Counted from the first letter of the stretch, positions 33,307 to 43,231 are shown. The stretch is 64,000 nt of DNA from Bradyrhizobium sp. CER78 (GCF_029846235.1 NZ_JARVWP010000025.1:1-64000); one strand, 5' to 3'. Made by a program: numbers and translations. The notes: a model not told the origin generated them from the letters alone.

Positions 33307-34278
33307 CTATGCCGCGCCGATCAAGATGCCGACCGCGAGCACGATCGCGCCGCCGAGCACGATCTGGAACACCGCCTGCAGGAACGGCGTGTCCATGTAG
33401 CGCGAACGGATGAAGGCGATCGCCCACAATTCGAAGAACACCACGATCCCTGCGATCGCGGTCGCGATCCAGAATGCATTCGGCCAGGCATCGGGCACGA
33501 GATACGGAATGGTGTGGCCGAGGCCGCCGAGCGTCGTCATCAATCCGCAGGTGATGCCGCGCAGCCAGGGCGAGCCGCGGCCGGTCAGCGAGCCGTCGTC
33601 GGACAGCGCTTCGGCAAAGCCCATGCTGATGCCGGCACCGATCGAGGCGGCAAGGCCGACCAGGAAGGTCTGCCAGTTATGATGGGTGGCGAAGGCGGCG
33701 GCGAACAGCGGCGCCAACGTCGAGACCGAGCCGTCCATCAATCCGGCAAGGCCCGGCTGCACATATTGCAGCACGAACATCCGCCGCCGCGTGCGGTCTT
33801 CCTCGGCGCGTACGTCGGGCTTGAGGATGTCGCCGGTCAGCTTGACCGCGAGTTTCTCGTGGCCCTTCTCCTCCTCGGCGAGGTCGCCGAGCAGGCGGCG
33901 TACGCCGGTATCCTCGGCCTTCTCCGCCGCCTTGGCATAAAAGCGCTCGGCTTCCAGCTCCATGGTCTCGACCTCCTTGCGGATGGTGTCGAGCGGCAGG
34001 TTCTTGGTCAGCCAGATCGGACGCCGGCGCAGGAAGCCTTTGACGTCCTCGCGCCGGATCGGCGGCAGATGCGGGCCGAAGCGCTGCTCGTAGGTCTCGA
34101 GCAGCCGGTGGCGATGGCCGCGCTCCTCCTCCGCCATCTCCTCGAAGATTTTTGCGGTATCGGGATAGCGGCCGGCGAGGTCCTCGGCGAAGGACATATA
34201 GATGCGGCTGTCCTCCTCCTCGGAGGCAATTGCGACCGCCAGCACCTCGCGCTCGGTCAGATCGGCGAAATTCTTCAC
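33307..34278 (-). CDS. mbfA: Membrane-bound ferritin/iron exporter MbfA (rubrerythrin-VIT1 fusion)
   Basis: 323 residues. The N-terminal rubrerythrin/ferritin-like domain (about 1-140) has two ExxH motifs, in EEMAEEERGHRHRL and DLAEEEKGHEKLAV, plus acidic SEEEDSR that can bind iron. The C-terminal VIT1/CCC1-type domain with about five helices (LQYVQPGLAGLMDGSVSTLAPLFAAAFAT, GAGISMGFAEALSDDGSLTGRG) exports the metal. This two-domain order and length match Bradyrhizobium MbfA, an inner-membrane iron exporter needed under iron excess and repressed by Irr. The palindrome just upstream (34298-34312) fits that control. Confidence 0.93.
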   Translation of the reverse strand: MKNFADLTEREVLAVAIASEEEDSRIYMSFAEDLAGRYPDTAKIFEEMAEEERGHRHRLLETYEQRFGPHLPPIRREDVKGFLRRRPIWLTKNLPLDTIRKEVETMELEAERFYAKAAEKAEDTGVRRLLGDLAEEEKGHEKLAVKLTGDILKPDVRAEEDRTRRRMFVLQYVQPGLAGLMDGSVSTLAPLFAAAFATHHNWQTFLVGLAASIGAGISMGFAEALSDDGSLTGRGSPWLRGITCGLMTTLGGLGHTIPYLVPDAWPNAFWIATAIAGIVVFFELWAIAFIRSRYMDTPFLQAVFQIVLGGAIVLAVGILIGAA

Positions 34279-34291
34279 AGCAGCACCTTCT

Positions 34292-34312
34292 TTAGAATTA
34301 GAATAATTCTAA
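34292..34312 (-). promoter_or_regulatory. Irr-type iron control element (ICE) upstream of mbfA
   Basis: TTAGAATAATTCTAA (34298-34312) is a perfect palindrome around a central A. It is preceded by another TTAGAA half-site (34292-34297), giving tandem half-sites. It lies 20 bases upstream of the mbfA ATG, where binding would block transcription or initiation. ICE motifs of this TTTAGAA-like type are bound by Irr in Bradyrhizobium. Confidence 0.75.
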
Positions 34313-34435
34313 TATTGCTTCGCGACGCCATGGTCAATCCAAAGGGCCGTGCCTTCGTTGCGTTTTTGATCACGAACGGGGGAACCAGGCGATCTCGCGC
34401 CCGTTCGAGTTCCGGTCCTGATCAGCGGAGACTCC

Positions 34436-35158
34436 ATGAGCACGGTCAAATATCGCCTGAACGATCCACGGCTGGCACCGCGGCGGACCAAGCTCGAGAT
34501 TCCGGGCTGGGCGGGACGACGCGAGCCGCGCACCGACGGTTCACGCGAGCAGGTCTGGCACTGCGTGCCGTTCTCGGAAGGCGCGCAGTATGGGATCGAG
34601 TTGTTCTACCCCTACGACTTCGAGCTGCACGTCACCATGCGCGACGGCCGCTTGCACCTCGATGCGGATTGGGGCGAGCCGCCGGACAGCGTCGTGCAGT
34701 GGCCGCCGTTCCGGAATTTCGGCGACACGTTCTACACCTACCAGATCCTGCTCGACCTCAAGGTCGAACAGGGCATGGCGGTACGCACCGAGCCGCATCC
34801 GCGTTTCTACACCGACCGCACCGACACCGTGCCGATCGCCGTTCCGGCGCTGATCCGCAACTGGTGGCCGATGATGTTCTTCTGTGTGTTCAAGGCACCG
34901 GCGGAAGGACGCACGCACATCTTCCGGCCGAATGAGCCGTTCGCGCAGATCATCGTGATTCCGGAAGAGGCGGATTTCCAGCTCGAGCCGATGGGCGAGG
35001 AAGAAGCCGCCGAGCGCGAATTGCAGGCGCGCCGCATCTACAGCAATCGGCCCAAACTGGCCGCCGGCACCGAATGGACCTCGTCGACCGACACGGTGTT
35101 CGACGGCACCTACCGCCATCTCCACCGCGCCGCCAAGGAGAAGACGCGAGGGACCTGA
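34436..35158 (+). CDS. Conserved hypothetical protein (possibly DUF6065-like)
   Basis: 240-residue soluble protein with no signal peptide. It reads as an all-beta domain (GIELFYPYDFELHVTMRDGRLHLDADWG, TYQILLDLKVEQGMAVRTEPHPRFYTDRTDTVPIAVPALIRNWWPMMFFCVFKAP) followed by a charged helix. The PHPRF and cupin-like turns recall DUF6065 proteins, but this is a weak memory match. It is divergent from mbfA, with the iron-control palindrome in the shared gap. The function is not recognised. Confidence 0.7.
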   Translation: MSTVKYRLNDPRLAPRRTKLEIPGWAGRREPRTDGSREQVWHCVPFSEGAQYGIELFYPYDFELHVTMRDGRLHLDADWGEPPDSVVQWPPFRNFGDTFYTYQILLDLKVEQGMAVRTEPHPRFYTDRTDTVPIAVPALIRNWWPMMFFCVFKAPAEGRTHIFRPNEPFAQIIVIPEEADFQLEPMGEEEAAERELQARRIYSNRPKLAAGTEWTSSTDTVFDGTYRHLHRAAKEKTRGT

Positions 35159-35179
35159 GGCGCCGTCGCATCATTGCAG

Positions 35180-35209
35180 GGAAAACAAACGGGGCCCGCA
35201 GGCCCCGTT
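35180..35209 (-). terminator. Rho-independent terminator of the His-rich protein gene
   Basis: On the minus strand AACGGGGCC-TGCG-GGCCCCGTT is followed by TGTTTTC. It lies 25 bases after the stop codon at 35234. The stem is GC-rich and perfect, and the T-run is short. Confidence 0.7.
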
Positions 35210-35233
35210 GTCGCGTCGCCCAACCGCCGCGGC

Positions 35234-35611
35234 TCAGTAATCGCGTCGATAGAAGCTGTGGTGATGATGGTGGTGGTGATGATGGTGATGGTATCGCCGA
35301 TAGCGCGGCACCACGATGACCCGAGGTCCATAGCCACGATCATAGTCGCGATAGTAGCCATGGTGGTGGTGATGGTGATGATGATGGTGGTGATAGAACT
35401 GCGCGAGCTGGACGGTCTCGCGCGCCGGAGGAGGCGTCGCCTCGTCCAGGGCTTGCAGCTTTGCCGAGGCGTTGGTGATCGGCTCCAGCAGTTCTGCGTA
35501 GGAGTTCGCCTGTAGTACGTCAGTCGGCGCGGGTGCCGGCGCAGCCTGCGCTGCTCCGAGCGCGCCCAGCGATGCGACCGCTCCCAACAATCCGGCAATC
35601 TTCTTTTCCAT
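35234..35611 (-). CDS. Exported histidine-rich protein with two poly-His tracts
   Basis: 125 residues from ATG 35611 with signal peptide (MEKKIAGLLGAVASLGALGAAQAAP). A short helical segment (ELLEPITNASAKLQALDEA) is followed by two runs of eleven consecutive histidines, separated by GYYRDYDRGYGPRVIVVPRYRRY, near the C-terminus (SFYRRDY). CAT and CAC codons are mixed, so this is protein-level selection rather than slippage of one codon. The periplasmic location and His tracts suggest Ni/Zn/Cu/Co buffering. Related His/Tyr-rich exported proteins are known in Bradyrhizobium. Function is inferred only. Confidence 0.8.
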   Translation of the reverse strand: MEKKIAGLLGAVASLGALGAAQAAPAPAPTDVLQANSYAELLEPITNASAKLQALDEATPPPARETVQLAQFYHHHHHHHHHHHGYYRDYDRGYGPRVIVVPRYRRYHHHHHHHHHHHSFYRRDY

Positions 35612-35728
35612 AGTCCTCTCCACTTCGGTCCGCCGGACAAGACCGGCTGGCTGCAACGCCAGGTTCCATGGAATGTTCCCGTAAATGTCCCGACGAATTT
35701 CCCGGAGATTTCTTCTTGCGTCAGCCCG

Positions 35729-36877
35729 TCACTGCGCCGCGCGCGCGAGGAACTGAAGCAGCAGCCGGCCCACTTCATCCGGCTGTTCCTGCTGCACCCA
35801 GTGACCGGCGCCGTCGACCAGATGGCAGCCGATCATTTTGGTACAGGCCTTGGTCTGCATCGCCTCGAACACGCCGGGACGCTGATAGGTGCCCCAATCC
35901 TGTTTGCCCGAGATGAAGGCGGATGGCTGGTCGATGGTACGGCCGCTCCAGGTCTGCAGCTCCGCCGTGAACGCGCCTGAGGTGCCGCAGCGATACCATT
36001 GCAGTCCGCCCTGGAATCCGGTGCGCTGATACTCGGCGCTGTAATAGGCGAGCTCGCGGTCCGGCAGCCAGCTGTTGGCGGCGATCGCCTCGCGCGAGGG
36101 CATCTGTTCGGCGACGGTCGCGGCCATGTCCTTGGCGAGATCCATCACATAGTAGGTCGGCAGTTTTGCCAATTCGCCCGCAGACCACGACTCCAGCCGG
36201 TACGGCTTGTTGTCTTTCCAGTCCGCGCTCTTGTGATGGTAGTAGCCGCGCAGGAAGTCGTGCACGCCTTGCGGGGCGCGATGCATGTCGTCATTCGCCG
36301 GACGGGTCGAATAGTACCATTGGTAGTGCTTGCGCGGACGCGGCAGTGCGGCGAGCTCGCGATGCACGGGGTCGTCAGTCGCGGGCTTTGCCGGTTCGTT
36401 GGCGGTGTTGAACGGCAGCGACGGCGGGCCCGAGAACGGCGCGCTCATCATCACGACCGCGCGAAACACGTCGGGGCGGATCAAGGCGCACCACGCCGCG
36501 ACCGACGAGCCGAAATCGTGCCCGACCACCGCATCGACGTGGCTGTAGCCGAACGCCGCGACCAGCCCGAGCGCATCGCGCACCAGATTGGGCAGGCGGA
36601 ATGATGCGAGATCGCCGTCATAATCCGCGCTCCAGCCCGTCGTGCGCCCATAGCCGCGCTGGTCCGGCGCGATCACGTGATAGCCGGCGGCGGCAAGGAC
36701 AGGCATCACCTTGCGCCAGGAAAACGCCAGCTCCGGAAAACCGTGCAGCAGCAACAGGCAGGGCCGGCCTGACGTTTCGAAGCCGGCTTCGAGCACATGC
36801 ATGGTGAGGCCGTTGATCCCGTCGACATAGCGCGAGCGGATGATGGAGGGGAGCGGGACGTCGGGAAGGGCTTCCAT
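35729..36877 (-). CDS. Alpha/beta-hydrolase, epoxide hydrolase-like
   Basis: 382 residues. The motif order is LLLHGFPELAFSWRKV (HGxP oxyanion loop), the nucleophile elbow GHDFGSSVAAW with Asp as nucleophile (G-H-D-F-G as in epoxide hydrolases/haloalkane dehalogenases) and the catalytic His in DGAGHWVQQEQPDEV. The cap domain includes FLRGYYHHKSADW. The Asp nucleophile supports epoxide hydrolase over esterase. It is convergent to nothing obvious and preceded by no clear operator. Confidence 0.87.
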   Translation of the reverse strand: MEALPDVPLPSIIRSRYVDGINGLTMHVLEAGFETSGRPCLLLLHGFPELAFSWRKVMPVLAAAGYHVIAPDQRGYGRTTGWSADYDGDLASFRLPNLVRDALGLVAAFGYSHVDAVVGHDFGSSVAAWCALIRPDVFRAVVMMSAPFSGPPSLPFNTANEPAKPATDDPVHRELAALPRPRKHYQWYYSTRPANDDMHRAPQGVHDFLRGYYHHKSADWKDNKPYRLESWSAGELAKLPTYYVMDLAKDMAATVAEQMPSREAIAANSWLPDRELAYYSAEYQRTGFQGGLQWYRCGTSGAFTAELQTWSGRTIDQPSAFISGKQDWGTYQRPGVFEAMQTKACTKMIGCHLVDGAGHWVQQEQPDEVGRLLLQFLARAAQ

Positions 36878-36980
36878 CTGGGATCACCTGTTGGGCATCG
36901 CCGCACAACCAGCGCAATTGGCTGTATGCTGGCGGCCATTGTTCTGACGATAGCAACTTTGCCCAGAGGATGCATACCGC

Positions 36981-37487
36981 ATGCGCTACGCGAGGATTGC
37001 AGAGCTGCCCGGCTGGACGGCGCGTTTCGGTCTGACCATCGTGGCCACGAGTCTGGTGCTGATTTCGGCCGCGCGAGCCGCCGACATCAAGCAGCTGACC
37101 GAAAAATTGCCGCGCGCCTATATCGGTGAATTCCTGTGGGATGGCGACAATACGGTGCAGAACGTCGTCATCACCTTCGACAAGGTGAAGGCCCTGAACG
37201 AGCAGAATGCCGAAGCGCGCGGCTGCGGGTCATATGAGGTCGGTCGCCACGTGACCAAGATCGGCGTCGAGATGTTCATCCGGCTCTCCGATCTCGAGGT
37301 CGAGATATTCGAACGGCCGCCCGATGGCGACGGTGCGTTCGAGTCCGACGGCAGCCATCGCGGCAAGCTGTCGGATGATCTGCAGCAGATCGATGCACAG
37401 TGGACCACCACGGCATCAGGCAAGCACGGCCAGCTGCATCTGCGCGCCGCAGCCTCCGCCGCCTGCGAGCCGGCGGCGGAGTTGTAG
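36981..37487 (+). CDS. Hypothetical exported protein
   Basis: 168 residues with an N-terminal signal sequence (TIVATSLVLISAARAAD). The remainder has GEFLWDGDNTVQNVVITFDKVKALNEQNAEARGCGSYEV and a C-terminal HLRAAASAACEPAAEL with few cysteines. No family was recognised. It is divergent from the epoxide-hydrolase gene. Confidence 0.65.
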   Translation: MRYARIAELPGWTARFGLTIVATSLVLISAARAADIKQLTEKLPRAYIGEFLWDGDNTVQNVVITFDKVKALNEQNAEARGCGSYEVGRHVTKIGVEMFIRLSDLEVEIFERPPDGDGAFESDGSHRGKLSDDLQQIDAQWTTTASGKHGQLHLRAAASAACEPAAEL

Positions 37488-37523
37488 GTGGAGCCAGATT
37501 CGTAGGACGAGACATGTGAGCCG

Positions 37524-37654
37524 GGGTGGGGTGATCTCTCCGCTCGGGCAGCGCCCGAGTGGATGGACCTTCACCCCACCTCGGTTCGCATTTCATGCGA
37601 ACCGATCCTCCCCCTCCAGAGGAGGATAAGAGGCGTCCCCTCCAGGGGAGGTGA
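37524..37654. repeat. Palindromic intergenic repeat, family R6
   Basis: GGTGGGGTGATCTCTCC...ACCTTCACCCCACC with flanking CCTCCCCCTCCAG/AGGAGG words and an inner GGTTCGCATTTCATGCGAACC hairpin. The second copy is at 52646-52810. Confidence 0.8.
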
Positions 37655-37660
37655 GGCGCG

Positions 37661-39205
37661 TCACGCCTTGGCGGGAGCCTTCGGCCAGTACTTGTCGCGC
37701 AGGTGCCGCTTCACCAGCTTCCCGGTCGGCGTGCGCGGCAGCTCCTGTTCGAAGTCGATGCTCTTCGGACATTTGATCGGCGACAGATGCTGGCGGCAGA
37801 ACGCGATCAGCTCGGCTTCGAGCGCCTTGCCGGCCTTGCCGATGTCGTGCGGCTGCACCACGGCCTTGACCTCTTCGCCCATCTCCTCGTTCGGCACGCC
37901 GAATACCGCGACGTCGGAGACCGCGGGATGCGTGATCAGCACGTCCTCGGTCTCCTGCGGGTAGATGTTCACGCCGCCGGAGATGATCATGTAGCTCTTG
38001 CGGTCGGTCAGATAGAGGAAGCCCTCTTCGTCGAGGTAGCCGACATCGCCGAGCGTCGACCAGCCCTTGGCGTTGTAGGCCTTCTTCGTCTTCTCGGGAT
38101 CGTTGTGATAGCTGAAAGCCGGCGCGTCGGCGAAATAGACCTGCCCGATCTGCCCCGTCGGCGCCTCCTCCTCGTTCTCGTCCAGGATCTTGACCTTGCC
38201 GACCACCGCGCGGCCGACGGTGCCGCGATGGGTCAGCCATTGCTGCGAGGTCGAGACCGTGACGCCGTTGCCTTCGGAGCCGGCGTAATACTCGATCAGG
38301 ATCGGTCCCCACCAGTCGATCATCTTGGCCTTGACGTCGACCGGGCAGGGCGCCGCGGCGTGGATCGCGCCCTTCAGCGAGGAGACCTTGTAGCGGCTCC
38401 GCACCTCGTCGGGCAGCTTCAGCATGCGCACGAACATGGTCGGCACCAGCTGCGACTGCGTCACCTTGTGCTTCTCGACCTGCTTCAAGAACTCCTCGGC
38501 GTCGAAATGCTCCATGATGACGGAGGTGCCGCCCAGCACTGTCGCCATCATGTTGAAGCGCAGGGGAGCCGCGTGATAGAGCGGCGCCGGCGACAGATAG
38601 ATGCTGTCGGCATTCATGCCGCACATGTCGGCGGTGAGAATCCGCAGGAACGGGTTCGGCACGTCGATCCGGTTGCCCTCGAACTCCTTTTTGATGCCCT
38701 TGGGGCGGCCGGTGGTGCCGGAGGAATACAGCATGTCGTAGCCGGCGACCTCGTCGGCAACCGGTGTGGTCGGCTGCGCGGCGGCCTCCTTGTCAAAGGA
38801 GCGGAAGCCCGGTGCAGGCTCATCCATCATGTAGAACAGCGGTTCGCCCGCCTCACCCTTGATCAGGCCCTTCACCTTGTCGGCACACTGCGGGGTGGTA
38901 ATGAACACCTTCGCTCCGCAATCCCTGATGATGTAGGCGATTTCTTCTTCGGTGAGGTAACGGCTGATCGCCGTGTAATACAGCCCCGAGCGCTGTGCGG
39001 CCCAGCAGATCTCCATGAAGGCGAGGCGGTTTTCCATCAGCAGCGCGATGTGATCGCCGGGCTTCAGGCCGAGCGAGCGGAACAGATGCGCGCCCTGGTT
39101 CGAGAGCTCGTCGAGCTCGCGATAGGTGATCGCCTTGCCGGACGCCGCCATCTGGTAGGCGATCTTGTCCGGATGGTTGCGCGCGTGGATCGACGGATGG
39201 GTCAT
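37661..39205 (-). CDS. AMP-dependent acyl-CoA synthetase/ligase
   Basis: 514 residues from ATG 39205 (upstream frame to 39316 reads through an R5 repeat). The adenylate-forming signature is YSSGTTGRPKG (residues 160-170). The A5 region is EYYAGSEGNG, A7 STLGDVGYLDEEGF, A8 YLTDRKSYMIISGGVNIYPQE, and the C-terminal catalytic Lys is in RTPTGKLVKR. It activates a carboxylic acid (fatty or aromatic; not determined) to the acyl-CoA. It heads a minus-strand pair with the thiolase in a beta-oxidation cluster. Confidence 0.92.
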   Translation of the reverse strand: MTHPSIHARNHPDKIAYQMAASGKAITYRELDELSNQGAHLFRSLGLKPGDHIALLMENRLAFMEICWAAQRSGLYYTAISRYLTEEEIAYIIRDCGAKVFITTPQCADKVKGLIKGEAGEPLFYMMDEPAPGFRSFDKEAAAQPTTPVADEVAGYDMLYSSGTTGRPKGIKKEFEGNRIDVPNPFLRILTADMCGMNADSIYLSPAPLYHAAPLRFNMMATVLGGTSVIMEHFDAEEFLKQVEKHKVTQSQLVPTMFVRMLKLPDEVRSRYKVSSLKGAIHAAAPCPVDVKAKMIDWWGPILIEYYAGSEGNGVTVSTSQQWLTHRGTVGRAVVGKVKILDENEEEAPTGQIGQVYFADAPAFSYHNDPEKTKKAYNAKGWSTLGDVGYLDEEGFLYLTDRKSYMIISGGVNIYPQETEDVLITHPAVSDVAVFGVPNEEMGEEVKAVVQPHDIGKAGKALEAELIAFCRQHLSPIKCPKSIDFEQELPRTPTGKLVKRHLRDKYWPKAPAKA

Positions 39206-39233
39206 TGTGTTTCCTCGAGGCATCAAAAGTGAT

Positions 39234-39351
39234 CGTCCCCGCGAACGCGGGGACCATAACCACCAATTTTTGTTGTTGGACTGAGTGTGGCCCCAGCCGC
39301 GCCTAACCACGGGCATTTGTGGTTATGGGTCCCTGCTTTCGCAGGGACGAC
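39234..39351. repeat. Palindromic intergenic repeat, family R5
   Basis: CGTCCCCGCGAACGCGGGGACCATAACC...GGTTATGGGTCCCTGC...GCAGGGACGAC, a long interrupted palindrome between the synthetase and thiolase genes. Confidence 0.85.
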
Positions 39352-39391
39352 ATCTTTGATGTGGAGGCTGTGTGCCTCGTTTCGCGCGACG

Positions 39392-40564
<1,173 letters not shown>

Positions 40565-40632
40565 GTCTGATCTCCCTGATGTTTCTGGATTGGGGGTCCT
40601 AAAAGTTGGGCCGGATTTAAGGGGCAGCTCAG

Positions 40633-40660
40633 CATTTAGTCAATCAATCAATTAACTCTT
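40633..40660. promoter_or_regulatory. Possible TetR operator between thiolase and regulator genes
   Basis: An AT-rich island with GTCAATCAATCAATTAAC, an imperfect palindrome (12 of 18 bases symmetric) with a TCAA direct repeat. It stands out in a GC-rich divergent gap and is a plausible binding site for the adjacent TetR protein. The evidence is weak. Confidence 0.3.
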
Positions 40661-40675
40661 GAGTGCAGCCCCGCC

Positions 40676-41398
40676 ATGGGCTTATGTGCGATTTACCGTC
40701 GAGCCCAGATACAGAGCGGGACCAGAGCGCAGTTGAATACCAGCGTACCGACGAAACTCGCCGCCGGCAGAAACGCCACTGCCGACAAGCTATTGGTCGC
40801 AGCCAGCGAGCTGATGATCGAACGCGCCTCGATCGAGGTCTCGCTGTCCGACATCGCGCAGAAGTCCGGGGTCAACGCTGCGCTGGTGAAATATCATTTC
40901 GGCAACAAGGACGGGCTGTTGCTGGCGCTGCTGGCGCGCGACGCCGCCACCGAGATATCGCAGCTCGAATATCTGCTGGCGCAGCCGATCACGCCGGCGG
41001 AGAAATTGCGCCTGCATATCGGCGGCATCATCCGCGCCTATCACCAGTTCCCCTATATGAACCGGCTGATCCATTATCTCCTGCACGAGAGCTCGCCCTC
41101 TGCCGCGGACGAGGTGTCGAAATTCTTCGTCGCGCCGCTGCTCGATTTTCACCGCCGGCTGCTCGCAGAAGGCATCAAGGCCGGCCAATTCCGCAAGATC
41201 GATCCGGTGCTGTTCTACACCAGCCTGATCGGTGCCTGCGATCACCTGTTCTTCGGCCGCCACGCGATGTCGCGCGCGGTCGGCGTCGGTCCGGTCACCG
41301 ACGAGGTCTGCCGCGAATACATCAAGCATATGGAAGCCTTGATCTTCGGCGGCGTGCTCAATCCCGATAAGGAAACGGTAGCGGTCGCCGCCGGATAA
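40676..41398 (+). CDS. TetR-family transcriptional regulator
   Basis: Up to 240 residues (a TTG at 40733 gives a more typical 221-residue protein). The N-terminal HTH is ATADKLLVAASELMIERASIEVSLSDIAQKSGVNAALVKYHFGNKDGLLLALL, with the canonical YHFxxKDGL. The C-terminal ligand domain is TetR-like and includes YMNRLIHYLLHE and LFYTSLIGACDHLFF. It is divergent from the thiolase and directly precedes the SDR and enoyl-CoA hydratase genes, so it is the likely acyl-CoA-responsive regulator of this cluster. Confidence 0.9.
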   Translation: MGLCAIYRRAQIQSGTRAQLNTSVPTKLAAGRNATADKLLVAASELMIERASIEVSLSDIAQKSGVNAALVKYHFGNKDGLLLALLARDAATEISQLEYLLAQPITPAEKLRLHIGGIIRAYHQFPYMNRLIHYLLHESSPSAADEVSKFFVAPLLDFHRRLLAEGIKAGQFRKIDPVLFYTSLIGACDHLFFGRHAMSRAVGVGPVTDEVCREYIKHMEALIFGGVLNPDKETVAVAAG

Positions 41399-41443
41399 AA
41401 GTTCGAAGTCTAGAGAAGAAACGCCCAAGGAAAGGTTGCTCTT

Positions 41444-42202
41444 ATGCAGTTGAAAGACGTTGCCGTTCTCATCACCGGCGGTGGCTCCGGCCTCGGTGCC
41501 GCAACCGCGCGCGCCATGGCCGCCAAGGGCGCCAAGATCGGCGTGATCGACCAGAACAAGGAAAACGCCGAGAAGGTCGCCGCTGAGGTGAAGGGCGTTG
41601 CCCTGCACGCTGACGTCACCGACGAGGAAGCGATCAAGGCGGCGATCGCCAAGGCCGAGGCCGCGCACGGCATCGCGCGCGTCTTGATGAACTGCGCCGG
41701 CATCGGCGGCTCGCAGCGCATTATCGGCAAGGACGGAACGTACCCGCTGGCGAAATTCGTCCGCATCATCAATGTCAATCTGATCGGCACTTTCAACGTG
41801 CTCCGCCTGTTCGCCGAGCGCCTCGCCACCGCCGAGACCATCGGTGAGGAGCGCGGCGTCGTGATCAACACCGCATCCGTCGCGGCCTATGAAGGTCAGA
41901 TCGGCCAGATCGCCTATTCGGCCTCGAAGGGCGGCGTCGTCGGCCTCACGCTGCCGGCCGCGCGCGACCTCGCCAGCCTGAAGATCCGCGTCAACACCAT
42001 CGCGCCCGGTCTGTTCCTGACGCCGCTGCTGATGGGTCTCAACGAGGAAGCCCGCAAGAGCCTCGGCGCCCAGGTGCCGCATCCGGCCCGCCTCGGCGAC
42101 GCCTCGGAATACGGCAATCTCGCCGTCCACATCGTCGAGAACCCGATGCTCAACGGCGAGACCATCCGCCTCGACGGCGCCATCCGCATGGCGCCGCGCT
42201 AG
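41444..42202 (+). CDS. SDR-family 3-hydroxyacyl-CoA dehydrogenase (HSD17B10-like)
   Basis: 252 residues. TGGGSGLGAATARAMAAKGA is the cofactor site (11-30), NCAGIGG the Asn motif, Ser145 in NTASVAAYEGQIGQ and the catalytic YSASK (Tyr158, Lys162). The GQIGQIAYSASKGGVVGLTLPAARDLA stretch is characteristic of type-2 3-hydroxyacyl-CoA dehydrogenases. Between a TetR gene and an enoyl-CoA hydratase gene, it fits the hydroxyacyl step of beta-oxidation. An AAGGAAAGG site lies upstream of the start. Confidence 0.93.
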   Translation: MQLKDVAVLITGGGSGLGAATARAMAAKGAKIGVIDQNKENAEKVAAEVKGVALHADVTDEEAIKAAIAKAEAAHGIARVLMNCAGIGGSQRIIGKDGTYPLAKFVRIINVNLIGTFNVLRLFAERLATAETIGEERGVVINTASVAAYEGQIGQIAYSASKGGVVGLTLPAARDLASLKIRVNTIAPGLFLTPLLMGLNEEARKSLGAQVPHPARLGDASEYGNLAVHIVENPMLNGETIRLDGAIRMAPR

Positions 42203-42215
42203 CGGCATATTCCGC

Positions 42216-42366
42216 CGTCGTCCCGGCCTTGCGCGCAATTGCGCGCTGGCGCAGGGACCCATACTCCGCGGCGTCTGTAACAGGCAGACCTGGCAGACGC
42301 CGCGCAAAACAACAAAAGCCTGTGGTTATGGGTGCCGGCTCGCGCTTCGCTTGGCCGGGACGACGA
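42216..42366. repeat. Palindromic intergenic repeat, family R5
   Basis: CGTCGTCCCGGCC...GCGCAATTGCGCGC...AGGGACCCATA and GTGGTTATGGGTGCCGG...GGCCGGGACGACG form an interrupted palindrome in the SDR-to-hydratase gap. Confidence 0.8.
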
Positions 42367-42377
42367 TCGGGAGGACC

Positions 42378-43190
42378 ATGCGCGTGACAAATCCGCTGCT
42401 GATCGAACATCACGACGGAGTCGATTGGGTCACGCTCAATCGTCCCGAAAGCCTCAACGCGCTCGATCCCTCGCTGATCGACGCGCTCAACGTCTATTTC
42501 CAGGGCTTGCAGCGCAATCGCGACACTCGCGTCGTGGTGCTGAAGGGCGCCGGCGCGAATTTCTGCGCCGGGCTCGACCTCAAGCACGCGATGGCGCGGC
42601 GCGGCGGGCAGAGCGAGCCGCCGAGCGTCGCTGACTCCCTGGACTCGCAGCGCCGCATTGCCGACATCGTGATGCTGATGCGGCGCGCTCCGCAGCCGAT
42701 CATCGCGCTGGTGCAGGGCGCTGCCGCCGGCGGCGGTTTCGCGTTGGCGCTCGCCGCCGACATCCGCATCGCCGCGAAGAACGCGCGGATGAACTGTGCC
42801 TTCATCAAGCTCGGCTTAGGGGGCTGCGACATCGGCACCAGCTATTTCCTGCCGCGCCTCGTCGGCGTGTCGGTCGCCTCCGAACTGATCCTCACCGGGC
42901 GTTTCATCAACGCCGATCGCGCGCTCGCTGTCGGTCTCGTGTCTGAAGTCGTCGAGGCCGCCGATCTCGATACCGCCGCCAATCCTTATGTCGATGCGAT
43001 GATGACGGCCTCGCCGGTCGGTCTGCGCCTCTCGAAGGAATGCATCAACATGAGCGTCGATGCCGGATCGATCGAGGCCGTGATCGCGATGGAGGATCGC
43101 AACCAGGTGCTGTGCAGCCGCTCGGAAGATTTCCAGGAAGGCATCAGGGCCTTCCTTGAGAAACGAAAGCCTGTCTATATCAGGCGCTGA
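42378..43190 (+). CDS. Enoyl-CoA hydratase/isomerase family protein
   Basis: 270 residues from ATG 42378; GTG 42384 is better spaced from GGGAGG and is an alternative. The crotonase fold shows VDWVTLNRPESLNALD, the oxyanion segment GAGANFCAGLDLKHAM and QGAAAGGGFALALAADIRIAAKNA. Its LGLGGCDIGTSYFLPRLVG continues with Cys-Asp where hydratases have GxE, so the second catalytic residue is not the standard Glu. An enoyl-CoA isomerase- or hydrolase-like activity is possible. It is in the TetR-SDR cluster. Confidence 0.88.
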   Translation: MRVTNPLLIEHHDGVDWVTLNRPESLNALDPSLIDALNVYFQGLQRNRDTRVVVLKGAGANFCAGLDLKHAMARRGGQSEPPSVADSLDSQRRIADIVMLMRRAPQPIIALVQGAAAGGGFALALAADIRIAAKNARMNCAFIKLGLGGCDIGTSYFLPRLVGVSVASELILTGRFINADRALAVGLVSEVVEAADLDTAANPYVDAMMTASPVGLRLSKECINMSVDAGSIEAVIAMEDRNQVLCSRSEDFQEGIRAFLEKRKPVYIRR

Positions 43191-43231
43191 GAACAGATCC
43201 TCAAAAGGACAAGAATTCCGGGAGACGCAAA

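Noticed and set aside
35401..35611. The CAT/CAC-rich tract as a simple microsatellite
   Set aside because: The codons are mixed and the frame gives a signal peptide plus two equal His runs with a proper terminator, so it is a coding feature rather than neutral repeat DNA.
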